This document shows positions 49,379-58,299 of a DNA stretch of 64,000 bases, piece by piece (within the stretch, counting starts at the first letter, position 1; each line of letters starts with the position of its first letter). This stretch comes from Clostridiales bacterium. GTDB lineage: Bacteria > Bacillota > Clostridia > Christensenellales > Borkfalkiaceae. The position numbers were made by a program, and so were the translations under genes. The notes under the pieces are model-generated. The model had not been told where the DNA came from. It saw only the letters and a program-made list of their open reading frames with translations, and did no database searches. The DNA lies in assembly GCA_015069495.1 (NCBI GenBank), contig SVIN01000001.1, positions 1-64,000 of the forward strand, in the 5' to 3' direction.

Positions 49379-50380
49379 ATGAAAGTTTGGCAACTGCTCT
49401 ACCCCAACAACCTGCAACACGTCGTTGCACCCGACTTAAAACGTCCCGAAGATAAGGTCAAGGTCAAGGTCACCAAGGCTTTATTGTCCGAATCAGACAT
49501 CGCAATCTATTCGGGCATACAGAAAGTTCCCACCCCCATCATCCCCGGTCGATTTGCCATCGGTCAAGTCACGGAATCGGAGCAGGATTCTTTCATCCGT
49601 AAAGGCGAACGCGTATACCTTGCAGGCACAACGGAAGATGAAGAAACACCCGACGGCTTTCGTATCGCAGGCGAAACGTCGGACGGATTTTACCGTGATT
49701 TCGTTTTGGCGGGCGTAGATGACGTTTACCCCCTGCCTTCCTCGGTCTCCGACGAAGCGGCATTCCTCATCGATGCCATCGCACTTGCCGAACACGTCGT
49801 TGATGAAATGAATATCAGCGTAGGTCAGCATATCTTGGTTACGGGCGGCGGCTTGTACGGCAATATTCTTTGCCAAATCCTCATTTACCACCGCGCAGTA
49901 CCCATCCTTGCAGACAACAATCCCGAACGCTTGGCACGCGCAAAACGCAGTGGGATTTATTATACCTTCCCCAACGACGATACGTTAAAAGCCCGCGTAT
50001 TGGAAGTAACGGGCGGAAAGCTTGCCGACGGCGCAGTGTACCTCGCTTTTGCCAACCGCAGCGAACCCTCGACTCTTTTCTCCCTCGTGAAACGCGACGC
50101 GTACGTGTCCTTCTGTTCGTTGACCAGCAATAAACCCTTGCAGGTGAATTTGCAAAACGCCATGAAAAATAACGTGACTGTCAAAGGCATCACGGAAAGC
50201 CGCGCGTTCGTTTCCACCGCCATCAACCTTTTGGCAAACAAAGCGGTGAACTTCTCCGAATTCATTTTCCGCAGCCACCGCGAGGAAGAATTGCCTACAT
50301 TATTAAAACAATACGCAGAACTTTATACAAGCAACGCGTACCTGCCTGAACAGTTCGACATTATGAAATTTATCTTCTAA
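49379..50380 (+). CDS. MDR-superfamily zinc-type alcohol dehydrogenase-like protein
   Basis: MKVWQLLYPNNLQHVVAPDLKRPEDKVKVKVTKALLSESDIAIYSG...GQHILVTGGGLYGNILCQIL; start moved to 49379. Confidence 0.75.
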   Translation: MKVWQLLYPNNLQHVVAPDLKRPEDKVKVKVTKALLSESDIAIYSGIQKVPTPIIPGRFAIGQVTESEQDSFIRKGERVYLAGTTEDEETPDGFRIAGETSDGFYRDFVLAGVDDVYPLPSSVSDEAAFLIDAIALAEHVVDEMNISVGQHILVTGGGLYGNILCQILIYHRAVPILADNNPERLARAKRSGIYYTFPNDDTLKARVLEVTGGKLADGAVYLAFANRSEPSTLFSLVKRDAYVSFCSLTSNKPLQVNLQNAMKNNVTVKGITESRAFVSTAINLLANKAVNFSEFIFRSHREEELPTLLKQYAELYTSNAYLPEQFDIMKFIF

Positions 50381-50389
50381 ATAAATTGA

Positions 50390-50470
50390 GTGAATTAACG
50401 GCTCAGCCGTCGTGAATTGCGCTTTTGCGCGTGAATTGGTTTCACCGTGAATTGCAACGCTCTGCGTTGC
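50390..50470 (+). repeat. GTGAATT-linked hairpin array C, forward half (4 linkers)
   Basis: GTGAATT at 50390, 50412, 50431, 50447; cores acggctcagccgt, gcgcttttgcgc, ggtttcacc, gcaacgctctgcgttgc. Confidence 0.88.
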
Positions 50471-50494
50471 GTTATGGCAAATTTTAACAACAAC

Positions 50495-50582
50495 GACAGT
50501 ACAACTGTCATTTTACGAAAACAACGTTTTCAATTCACAAACTTTTGGTTCCATTCACGCAAAGCACTGCTTTGCATTTCAC
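50495..50582 (-). repeat. AATTCAC-linked hairpin array C, inverted decayed half
   Basis: gacagtacaactgtc, gaaaacaacgttttc + AATTCAC (50532), ATTCAC, gcaaagcactgctttgc, ATTTCAC. Confidence 0.7.
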
Positions 50583-50599
50583 CCTATAAGGAGTTTCTT

Positions 50600-51151
50600 A
50601 TGCAAAAAATCATCATTGCATCCGACATTCACGGTTCTGCGCGCTGGTGCGCGGAGCTTTTATCCGCCTTTGAAAACGAAGGCGCAGACAAATTGATCCT
50701 TTTAGGCGACCTTTTATACCACGGCCCCCGCAATGATTTCCCCGACGAATATTCCCCTCGCAAGGTATTCGACATGCTCAACGGCATGAAAGATAGAATC
50801 ACCTGTGTGCGCGGAAACTGCGACAGCGAAGTCGACCAAATGGTGTTGGAATTTCCCATCATGGCGGATTACGCATTGTTGGAAGTAAACGGCAAAACGC
50901 TGTTTTTGACGCACGGTCATCTATTCAACGCGGATATGCCACCTTTGTTGAAAAAGGGCGACCTGCTGTTGAATGGTCATTTCCACACTCCTTGTTGTAA
51001 GGAAATGGACAACGGCGCGACCTACGTCAATTGCGGTTCAGTTTCCCTGCCTAAGGACGGCACACCGCATTCTTATATTTTCATCGACGGCAATACGCTG
51101 TATTTAAAGGATTTGGAGACGGGCGGAATTTTTGATTGCCTTGATTTGTAA
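50600..51151 (+). CDS. Metallophosphoesterase, YfcE/MJ0936 family phosphodiesterase
   Basis: MQKIIIASDIHGSARWCAELL; LLGDLLYHGPRN; VRGNCDSEVD; LTHGHLF; NGHFHTP; RBS AAGGAG. Confidence 0.92.
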   Translation: MQKIIIASDIHGSARWCAELLSAFENEGADKLILLGDLLYHGPRNDFPDEYSPRKVFDMLNGMKDRITCVRGNCDSEVDQMVLEFPIMADYALLEVNGKTLFLTHGHLFNADMPPLLKKGDLLLNGHFHTPCCKEMDNGATYVNCGSVSLPKDGTPHSYIFIDGNTLYLKDLETGGIFDCLDL

Positions 51152-51174
51152 GGCATTTTTCGACGAAATATGAC

Positions 51175-51207
51175 AAAACACTTGGGGTTGTCCCCAAGTG
51201 TTTTTTT
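51175..51207 (+). terminator. Rho-independent terminator of the phosphodiesterase gene
   Basis: aaaacacttgggg-ttg-tccccaagtgttttttt. Confidence 0.9.
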
Positions 51208-51394
51208 GCGCATATTTTTCACCCCGCCGATAGGGGACTATACCCCAATATATGCGGTTCAACGCATACCTGCCCCCTTCTTTTCCATTTTTCGACGTAT
51301 GCGGTTTCCGATATATGCGGGTAACCCCATACGGGTGAAATCGACACAATCCGAGCGTCGAATTTCGTCTTATGTGTAAAAGGGCATATTTGGC

Positions 51395-51691
51395 TTACTT
51401 TAACAGCACGATCACCAACAGCACCGCAAGGCATATCCCGCCGAAAATCCAACGGATGGTTTTTTGTGTTTTTTCATCCATCGGGGTGTAAATGGTATGC
51501 CCGCAATTGGGACATTTTCCATTCTCCATCAGCGTACCGCATTTATGACAATGCACCATAGCAGGCGTTTTATCCTTTATCAATCCCACGCGTTTGGGTG
51601 CGTTTTCTGGGTTTTGCGTTTCTTTTTCGCGCATTGCTTCATCCATTTGCGCAAGAATTTTTGCCTCTTCTTCCTTTTTCTGCTGTTTCAT
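51395..51691 (-). CDS. Small zinc-ribbon single-pass membrane protein
   Basis: 98 aa; MVHCHKCGTLMENGKCPNCGHTIY; C-terminal TM. Confidence 0.75.
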   Translation of the reverse strand: MKQQKKEEEAKILAQMDEAMREKETQNPENAPKRVGLIKDKTPAMVHCHKCGTLMENGKCPNCGHTIYTPMDEKTQKTIRWIFGGICLAVLLVIVLLK

Positions 51692-51699
51692 AACTTACC

Positions 51700-53310
51700 T
51701 CAAAATAAAGTTTCAAATATACGCAACAAGGCGTCGAATAATTGTCCAATCAAAGTCCTTTCAATATCCTTTTGTCCGCAAAGTTTCGACACTGCAAAGG
51801 TTTCCTCACAATCCCGCTTCACCTCTAAAACCGCATCGTGCCCCGCGATATACACCGCATTTTCAAAATGGTGATATAGACTGCGGTAATCGAAATTGAT
51901 TGTCCCCACCACCGCGCAAGTATCATCCGAAACAATACTTTTTGCGTGTAAAAATCCAGGGGTATACTCGTAAATTTTTACCCCGCCCTTCATGAGGATT
52001 TCATAATTAGCGCGAGTCAAACGATAGGTCATCTTTTTATCAGGAATCCCAGGGGTCACAATCCGCACGTCCACCCCGCGCGCCGCCGCCTGCACCAGCG
52101 CCGCGCGCATATAATCATCCAAAATTAAATACGGAGTGAAAATATACACATACCTTGAAGCGCGCTGAATGATATCCAAATACACGCTTTCCCCTACGCT
52201 GACCTTATCCAGCGGTGAATCATCATACGGCGCAATCATTCGCCTATCTTCACCATTCAACGCATACATGGTATCCCCGTTTATGGGCGGCAGATATGTC
52301 TTCAGTTCTTCTTTATCCGTCCGAAAGGCATTCCACACGTTAAAAAACATCTTCACAAAGGACGCCACAGCCATGCCCGTGATACGCACCCCCGAATCCT
52401 TCCAATATCCAAACCGACGCTTTTCACCGATATATTCATCTGCAAGGTTGATCCCGCCCGTAAAGGCAACTTCACCGTCCACCACCAAAATTTTTCTGTG
52501 GTCGCGGTTGTTGAGATGCACCGCAAACACGGGCACCACGTTATTAAAAGTCATACATCGAATATTTTCGTGCAAGCTTTCCAAATAGCGGTCATAATGC
52601 GGAGGCAAGTGCATCATGCACCCAAAATCATCGTAAATGATACGAATCTGCACCCCAAGTTCCGCTTTTTCCAATAGGATTTTTAAAATTTCATTCCACA
52701 TTTTACCATGTGCAATAATGAAATAATCCAACAGAATATACTTTTCCGCCGAACGCAAATCATGGAGCATCGCGGGAAACATTTCCTCCCCGCTCTTGTA
52801 ATAAGCCACGTCCCCTGCCTTATAGGTAGGATATTGCGCGCACATCGATAAAAAATGCACGATGGATTGATTGCGGTTTTCCACCTTTTCCAACGCATAT
52901 TGCCCGTAAAAATCAATAAACTGCGCATCGTTTTTCACCGCAGTGTTGTTTATCCGCTCCTGCATCCAACGCGTGGGTCTGCCCTCGCCGTACAAAAGGT
53001 ACATCGGCACGCCGACAACGGGCGCAAGCAACATCATCAAAATCCAATTCAGCTTGATGGACGGTCGGTCGTTGTAATTAATCAAATACAAAACGGTAAG
53101 CACTGCGCACACACTGACCAATACCTGCAACAACACCCCTATGGCGGTATTATACACAAACAAATACGTAAGCAATACCAACCCAACCAGTTGCCCAAGC
53201 ACCAGCAGTAAAAAAATAAAAAATCGGTTGTATAAATACAGCTTGTAACTGCGGTTATTGGCAACCGTCCTTTCAATTTTTTGTTTTTGTCTTTCGCTTA
53301 ATCTTTTCAT
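51700..53310 (-). CDS. cls: Cardiolipin synthase (phospholipase D family)
   Basis: 536 aa; two N-terminal TMs; HLNNRDHRKILVVDGEVAFTGGINLADEY and FLHAKSIVSDDTCAVVGTINFDYRS (HKD motifs). Confidence 0.94.
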   Translation of the reverse strand: MKRLSERQKQKIERTVANNRSYKLYLYNRFFIFLLLVLGQLVGLVLLTYLFVYNTAIGVLLQVLVSVCAVLTVLYLINYNDRPSIKLNWILMMLLAPVVGVPMYLLYGEGRPTRWMQERINNTAVKNDAQFIDFYGQYALEKVENRNQSIVHFLSMCAQYPTYKAGDVAYYKSGEEMFPAMLHDLRSAEKYILLDYFIIAHGKMWNEILKILLEKAELGVQIRIIYDDFGCMMHLPPHYDRYLESLHENIRCMTFNNVVPVFAVHLNNRDHRKILVVDGEVAFTGGINLADEYIGEKRRFGYWKDSGVRITGMAVASFVKMFFNVWNAFRTDKEELKTYLPPINGDTMYALNGEDRRMIAPYDDSPLDKVSVGESVYLDIIQRASRYVYIFTPYLILDDYMRAALVQAAARGVDVRIVTPGIPDKKMTYRLTRANYEILMKGGVKIYEYTPGFLHAKSIVSDDTCAVVGTINFDYRSLYHHFENAVYIAGHDAVLEVKRDCEETFAVSKLCGQKDIERTLIGQLFDALLRIFETLF

Positions 53311-53345
53311 TTCCTTGTATAGTATGTTTTTATTGGTATGAAAAT

Positions 53346-53374
53346 ATTATACCACCCTTGTCAAATTTTGTCAA
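53346..53374 (-). promoter_or_regulatory. Sigma-A promoter TTGACA-17-TATAAT for cls
   Basis: Perfect boxes on minus strand upstream of 53310. Confidence 0.8.
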
Positions 53375-53474
53375 CGAATACAGAAAACTTTCACAATACT
53401 TCCATATTATATACATACGCGCGCGTAAAGAAAAAAATTTTTTAAAAATTTTCAAACTTTTTTTCAAAAAACTA

Positions 53475-53503
53475 TTGACAAATACAAAATTTTATATTAT
53501 ACT
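53475..53503 (+). promoter_or_regulatory. Sigma-A promoter TTGACA-17-TATACT for rubrerythrin
   Basis: Consensus boxes 55 nt upstream of the start. Confidence 0.8.
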
Positions 53504-53557
53504 ATTTACAGTTATTAAAACTAAATCCTAATAAGAAAAACAATAAGAGGTGCAATT

Positions 53558-54196
53558 ATGAAAAAATTTGAATGTAAAGTATGTCATTATGTAGCGGAAG
53601 GCAGCGCGCCTGAAGTATGTCCCGTTTGCAAGCAGAGCGGTAAATTTGAAGCCATCAATCCTTTGAAGGGTACGAAGACGGAAGCAAACTTGCAGACTGC
53701 ATTTGCAGGTGAATCGCAAGCAAGAAACAAGTACACCTATTTCGCAAGCAAGGCTAAGAAAGAAGGTTTTGTACAAATCGCGGCAATTTTCGAAGAAACT
53801 GCAAAGAACGAACAGGAACACGCTAAGATCTGGTTCAAGTTGTTGAACGGCGGCGACATCTCCTCTACCGCAGAAAACCTTTTGGAAGCTGCTGAAGGTG
53901 AAAACTACGAATGGACGGATATGTACTACGAATTTGCAAAAGTAGCACGTGAAGAAGGCTTCGAAGAAATCGCAAAATTATTCGACGGCGTAGCTGCAAT
54001 TGAAAAAGAACACGAAGAAAGATACAGAAAGTTGCTTGCAAACGTGAAAGGCGACTTGGTATTCTCCAAGGACGGCGACGCTGTATGGCAGTGCTCCAAC
54101 TGCGGTCATATCGTAGTTGGCAAGAAAGCTCCTGACGTTTGCCCTATCTGCGCACATCCTCAGGCATACTTCCAAGTTCGCGCTGAAAATTATTAA
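53558..54196 (+). CDS. Rubrerythrin with rubredoxin-like centres at both N- and C-terminus
   Basis: [21 protein letters not shown] (N-term), EEXXH-type helices ([26 protein letters not shown]), [22 protein letters not shown] (C-term). Confidence 0.93.
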   Translation: MKKFECKVCHYVAEGSAPEVCPVCKQSGKFEAINPLKGTKTEANLQTAFAGESQARNKYTYFASKAKKEGFVQIAAIFEETAKNEQEHAKIWFKLLNGGDISSTAENLLEAAEGENYEWTDMYYEFAKVAREEGFEEIAKLFDGVAAIEKEHEERYRKLLANVKGDLVFSKDGDAVWQCSNCGHIVVGKKAPDVCPICAHPQAYFQVRAENY

Positions 54197-54227
54197 TTTG
54201 CCCACACAATTATCCCTTATCATATAG

Positions 54228-54267
54228 AAACCCCGACGGGAATAACCTCCCTCGTCGGGGTTTTTTT
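54228..54267 (+). terminator. Rho-independent terminator of rubrerythrin
   Basis: aaaccccgacg...cgtcggggttttttt. Confidence 0.88.
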
Positions 54268-54302
54268 CTTACATTTAGCCATACCATGTACGCGTTGAGT
54301 AT

Positions 54303-54330
54303 AAAAAAAGAGCCTTTCGGCTCTTTTTTA
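54303..54330 (-). terminator. Rho-independent terminator of the 1163-aa lipoprotein gene
   Basis: aaaaaagagcc-ttt-cggctctttttt immediately after the stop. Confidence 0.85.
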
Positions 54331-57300
54331 CTACGCTATAGGCTTATAGAAGTAATAATCCGCGCTTCTTTCATCGCCAAAGCCTCGCCACCAACCGCGC
54401 AACTCTATCACGTCACCCGATTGCAAAGGTTGTTCCAACGTATACGTATATGCATACGTTTTTCCGGTCTGATACGAAAGTTTTGCCACGTATTCGCCGT
54501 TCACCCATAATTCAAGCAAAGCCGCTTCCATAGCACCAAACGAGACCACGGTACCGTCCTCAATAAAGAACGCTCCAATCCCTATGCAACAGCAATTCAC
54601 TTCCAACTCGACTGCTTCGGAAGAATGATAATATTCCCCGTTAGCCAGTAAAATATCCGCTTCCACAAACACGTTCACCCAGCCAAATTCAGGCAAATCC
54701 ACCACACACGTTCTATCCGTCGTCTTTATCGTTTTCCATACCGTGCCGTCGCGTAAATAGGACGTAAATACATAGTTCATGCCGTCGATAATATCCACGC
54801 CCGCGTCTACTTTCACCGTCGAAAATGCCGTTTTCTCCAAATCAAGCTTTGCGCTGAATAAATTTTCCGTTTGGCTTAAATCGTAATATACCGAACCTGG
54901 GGTATATTCCGTATACGTCGGGACAGCCGTCGGAGCCTCTTTCACCTCGTAGCTTACCCATTGAAGATAGGTGCGGTTGTCAAAGGCGAAAAATTTCGCC
55001 AACTCTTCCGACCTTGCCGATAAAGCCACCCCCATATTGTAGGTTTTGTACTCAAGTTCCGCAAACATTGCATTCACTTCTTCTCGCGTAAACGTAAATA
55101 TCCCCGTAGAAGAATACGTAGACATTTTGTAATATTCCATATGATACCGCCTATCCGTCAGTTTCGGGAAGGTTTCTACCGTTATCGCACCATCTTGTAT
55201 GGAAATATCTACCCACATTTTATAAATACTCTTATCGTGACGATCCAATACCTCATCGCCCGTCTTTAAGTAATAGGTATTTTCGTTGAGTTTCCCCGCA
55301 GGCAGTACAATACGCAACGTATGCTCGCCCTTTTCCAAAAAGCCCTCTGTATTATGGTCTGTCGCAGTATGAATCGGATAGGTTTGCCCCGAGGCAGTAC
55401 CCTTTGCCGAGTCAAGCACTTTTCCGCTGGGCGAAATCAACTGATAATCAAACCTTGCCCCGCTGATGGGAGTCTCCCAAAAGATTTGGCTGTAGTAACC
55501 GGTTGTATTTTCCATGGTATACGTCAACTGAGGATTGCGGGTTACGTAAAAAGAAACGCCCTCGCTGTTAATTGTTGTCACGCCGTTCCCTTTCACCTTC
55601 ACGTCCACACGGAATTTTTCATATTCTTTCAGGTATTCGGAAGCGACAAACTCAGTGTCGCCCGTATAGATCACCTCGCTGATGCCATCGCCAACCAACT
55701 GAAGTTGATACTCTTCTCCTTCCTCAACGGCATCCCACGCCACGCCGTAATCATCGTGTGTCAGATTCTCTACCTTTTCCAGCTTTTCCACAGTAATACG
55801 TTCGGAATACAGTCCGTTGACGTACCAAATTCCCGTGTCTTTTGCTTGGGTGTTATCCGCCAAAGCGCATACCGCAAAATCATCTTCCCCTGCGTTGTAA
55901 ATCTTTATCTCCCATTCTTCTTTCAACACAGTATATCCTGTGGATATAGCGTAAGATTGAATCGCTTCTACTCCCGCATAATCCCAATACAGCGTACTGT
56001 TTTCCACGTATAAATTTTCCGCGAGCCCCAACGTTCGAATGGTATATTCTTTCCATAACGAAGTTAAATTTGTATTGTATAAGGTAGCCGAACCAAGCTC
56101 GCGTACACGAATGGTAAATTCCTTTTCCTCTGTGCTTTCATAGATTTCGGCGGGAAGGAAATATACCTCGTCCACGGTGGTAATTTCCCCGTTGAACTCT
56201 ACCTCGAAATCCCCTGCTTCGTCTTGAAACTTTATCCTTGGAGTGCGCACGTACGAATTATTTACTTGCATCAACTCCAACACAACCGGCGTTGAGCGCA
56301 CTCGGACAGTGTGACTGCTTTTTCTGGGAATCACAATCAAGTGTTCAGGATACACCGCTGTCGCATATAAAGAATAGTCCACCCCTCTCTCTGTTGCCGT
56401 AATCGCAAAATCCTGCGACGCTTTCCCCTCTTGAACGGAAAGTTCTTTCGATTCTTCAAAGCTAATGGCTTTGCGTTTTTCCAATATACAGCCCGTTGCC
56501 CATTGGTCAAAGCCTGTTACGTCTGCACGTATACGTTCGTAAGCGGCAACTTCCGTCACCTCGATATCCAAGTCCGTAGGGAATATAACGGTATGAATTT
56601 TATCGGTATAATACCCCTCTATTTCTGTTTCAGGGATAACGTTAAAGGTCAATTCCCCCTCGTAGACCATATCTGGATTTGTCAAATATTCCTCTAAGGA
56701 GTAACTTGCCTCTTTACAATAAATTTCTTCCCCGTTGACGGTCAAGTAATAGGCGGATGCGCAATCTTCCCATTCCAAGCTGGAAGTTTTTGCGTTATAC
56801 GTTACCTCTTCCACCCTACCCTTATATTCAGGTTCGCATACGGTAGGGACAGAGGGTAAGAAATCATCACACCCCCTGCCTTTACGCAAGGTTGCCGTCA
56901 CCACGACGCGGAAATTATCCGTCTTCGCTCGGTACGGATATGCAAAACCCAAGCTATGAAATACGTCATAGACAAGATTGTCTTCGCAGATATATTCCTC
57001 ACCGTCGTAAATTTCTAATTTGTAAGAATAATCAAGCGAGTCCAAATTCTTCCCTTCGGGATTTTTTGCGAACGCGCCCGACCATCTTATATACTTTGTT
57101 GTGTGCCATACCGAAGGGGAATGCGCAATATTGACGGCAAGCTCCTGAGAAGCCGTGCTCATCCAAGCGCCGTTTTCTTCCCCCATCGCGCGTACGGTGA
57201 CTTTCAACGCCGTCCCTGCTTCAATGACAGGTAAAACGTTAAACGTAGGTTCTGTGACCGTGTATTCTTCATGATTGGCATAGACCAAATAATACTTCGC

Positions 57301-57801
57301 GCCATCTATCGCATTCCAATGTACCGCCCTCGTTTCTTGGGAAAGGTACAATTGCGGAGAAGCATATACTTCATAAGGCACACGCAAATGCCAAAGCGGA
57401 TTTTCATAAGAATCGCCGTAAGCAATCAACAATAAATTTACGTTTTTGGACATTTTATCGCCCGATTGCAACAAAGTATCTTTCGTTCTTACCCAAAGTT
57501 TCCCCTCGTCATTCACAAAATGATCTTCCGTTAACTTTGAAGCAAGCACATAAAGTTCCCCTTGCGAATCCTCTATATACACGCTGTATCGCCCCGCGCT
57601 GCCGTCGTGTTCCCAAACGACTCGATTTTCCACCCAATCATACGCCAGTCCTACGTCGTTTGTCTTTTTCTCCGTACCGTAATTTCTCAATTCGCTTTGC
57701 AAATTACTGATGATACCGCACCCCGAAAAGCATAAGGCACACAACAGTACGCATATACACAAAATGGCGTAGAAATATCTCTTTTTTATGATTGAACGCA
57801 T
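54331..57801 (-). CDS. Large lipoprotein with multiple Fn3-like repeats
   Basis: ORF 54331..57822; internal ATG at 57801 preceded by AAAGGAGG; lipobox MRSIIKKRYFYAILCICVLLCALCFSGCG; repeated 'VAWDAVEEGEEYQLQL' modules. Confidence 0.8.
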   Translation of the reverse strand: MRSIIKKRYFYAILCICVLLCALCFSGCGIISNLQSELRNYGTEKKTNDVGLAYDWVENRVVWEHDGSAGRYSVYIEDSQGELYVLASKLTEDHFVNDEGKLWVRTKDTLLQSGDKMSKNVNLLLIAYGDSYENPLWHLRVPYEVYASPQLYLSQETRAVHWNAIDGAKYYLVYANHEEYTVTEPTFNVLPVIEAGTALKVTVRAMGEENGAWMSTASQELAVNIAHSPSVWHTTKYIRWSGAFAKNPEGKNLDSLDYSYKLEIYDGEEYICEDNLVYDVFHSLGFAYPYRAKTDNFRVVVTATLRKGRGCDDFLPSVPTVCEPEYKGRVEEVTYNAKTSSLEWEDCASAYYLTVNGEEIYCKEASYSLEEYLTNPDMVYEGELTFNVIPETEIEGYYTDKIHTVIFPTDLDIEVTEVAAYERIRADVTGFDQWATGCILEKRKAISFEESKELSVQEGKASQDFAITATERGVDYSLYATAVYPEHLIVIPRKSSHTVRVRSTPVVLELMQVNNSYVRTPRIKFQDEAGDFEVEFNGEITTVDEVYFLPAEIYESTEEKEFTIRVRELGSATLYNTNLTSLWKEYTIRTLGLAENLYVENSTLYWDYAGVEAIQSYAISTGYTVLKEEWEIKIYNAGEDDFAVCALADNTQAKDTGIWYVNGLYSERITVEKLEKVENLTHDDYGVAWDAVEEGEEYQLQLVGDGISEVIYTGDTEFVASEYLKEYEKFRVDVKVKGNGVTTINSEGVSFYVTRNPQLTYTMENTTGYYSQIFWETPISGARFDYQLISPSGKVLDSAKGTASGQTYPIHTATDHNTEGFLEKGEHTLRIVLPAGKLNENTYYLKTGDEVLDRHDKSIYKMWVDISIQDGAITVETFPKLTDRRYHMEYYKMSTYSSTGIFTFTREEVNAMFAELEYKTYNMGVALSARSEELAKFFAFDNRTYLQWVSYEVKEAPTAVPTYTEYTPGSVYYDLSQTENLFSAKLDLEKTAFSTVKVDAGVDIIDGMNYVFTSYLRDGTVWKTIKTTDRTCVVDLPEFGWVNVFVEADILLANGEYYHSSEAVELEVNCCCIGIGAFFIEDGTVVSFGAMEAALLELWVNGEYVAKLSYQTGKTYAYTYTLEQPLQSGDVIELRGWWRGFGDERSADYYFYKPIA

Positions 57802-57840
57802 ACCTGCCCCCCTCCTTTTCATATTTTATAGAATAATTTT

Positions 57841-57853
57841 GTTCACTGTGAAC
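57841..57853. promoter_or_regulatory. Perfect palindrome GTTCACTGTGAAC in the 5' leader of the 1163-aa lipoprotein (operator-like)
   Basis: Perfect 6+1+6 dyad between promoter and RBS. Confidence 0.45.
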
Positions 57854-57879
57854 GCAAATTTTCTTACTTTTATATTCGT

Positions 57880-57908
57880 ATTATAGCACCGTTTTCCATT
57901 TTTGTCAA
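57880..57908 (-). promoter_or_regulatory. Sigma-A promoter TTGACA-17-TATAAT for the 1163-aa lipoprotein
   Basis: Perfect consensus on minus strand. Confidence 0.82.
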
Positions 57909-57931
57909 TACCCATTTTAAAAAGGTAAACA

Positions 57932-57957
57932 AAAAGCCTGCGCAAGCGCAGGCTCTT
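57932..57957 (-). terminator. Rho-independent terminator of trxA
   Basis: agcctgcgc-aa-gcgcaggct followed by T-tract on minus strand. Confidence 0.85.
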
Positions 57958-57960
57958 ATA

Positions 57961-58287
57961 TTACGAAAGATTCTTTTCCACGAACTTTTCCAACACCGCT
58001 TGGGGTACAAAACCCAAACTGTTGTCTACGGGTTTCCCGCCCTTGAACGCGATGATGTTGGGGATCGAAGTGATACCGTACTTCACCGCCGCCGCTTCGC
58101 TGTCCTCTTCGTCGATATCGATTTTTACAAATACCGCTTTGTCCTCGTACTTATCCGAAATATCTTCAAAGACGGGCGCAAGCATACGGCAAGGACCGCA
58201 CCAGCTTGCCCAAAAATCACAATACACCGTTTTGTCCGTCGAAGCAATCAATTCTTCCAAAGCTTCCGCATTTACATATTTTACCAT
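57961..58287 (-). CDS. trxA: Thioredoxin
   Basis: 108 aa; YCDFWASWCGPCRMLAPVFEDISDKYEDKAVFVKIDIDEE. Confidence 0.96.
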   Translation of the reverse strand: MVKYVNAEALEELIASTDKTVYCDFWASWCGPCRMLAPVFEDISDKYEDKAVFVKIDIDEEDSEAAAVKYGITSIPNIIAFKGGKPVDNSLGFVPQAVLEKFVEKNLS

Positions 58288-58299
58288 ATTTTTTCCTCC

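Noticed and set aside
50447-50600. N-terminal extension of the phosphodiesterase ORF (50447..50599)
   Set aside because: It is translated hairpin array C; true start is 50600 with AAGGAG RBS and the canonical MQKIIIASDIHG start.
51257-51290. Similarity between gcatacctgcccccttctttt (51263 on) and gcatacctgcccccctccttttc (57799 on)
   Set aside because: At 57.8 kb it is the RBS/start region of the lipoprotein; at 51.26 kb the frame stops immediately (ATG CGT TGA). Could be a relic, but too short to support.
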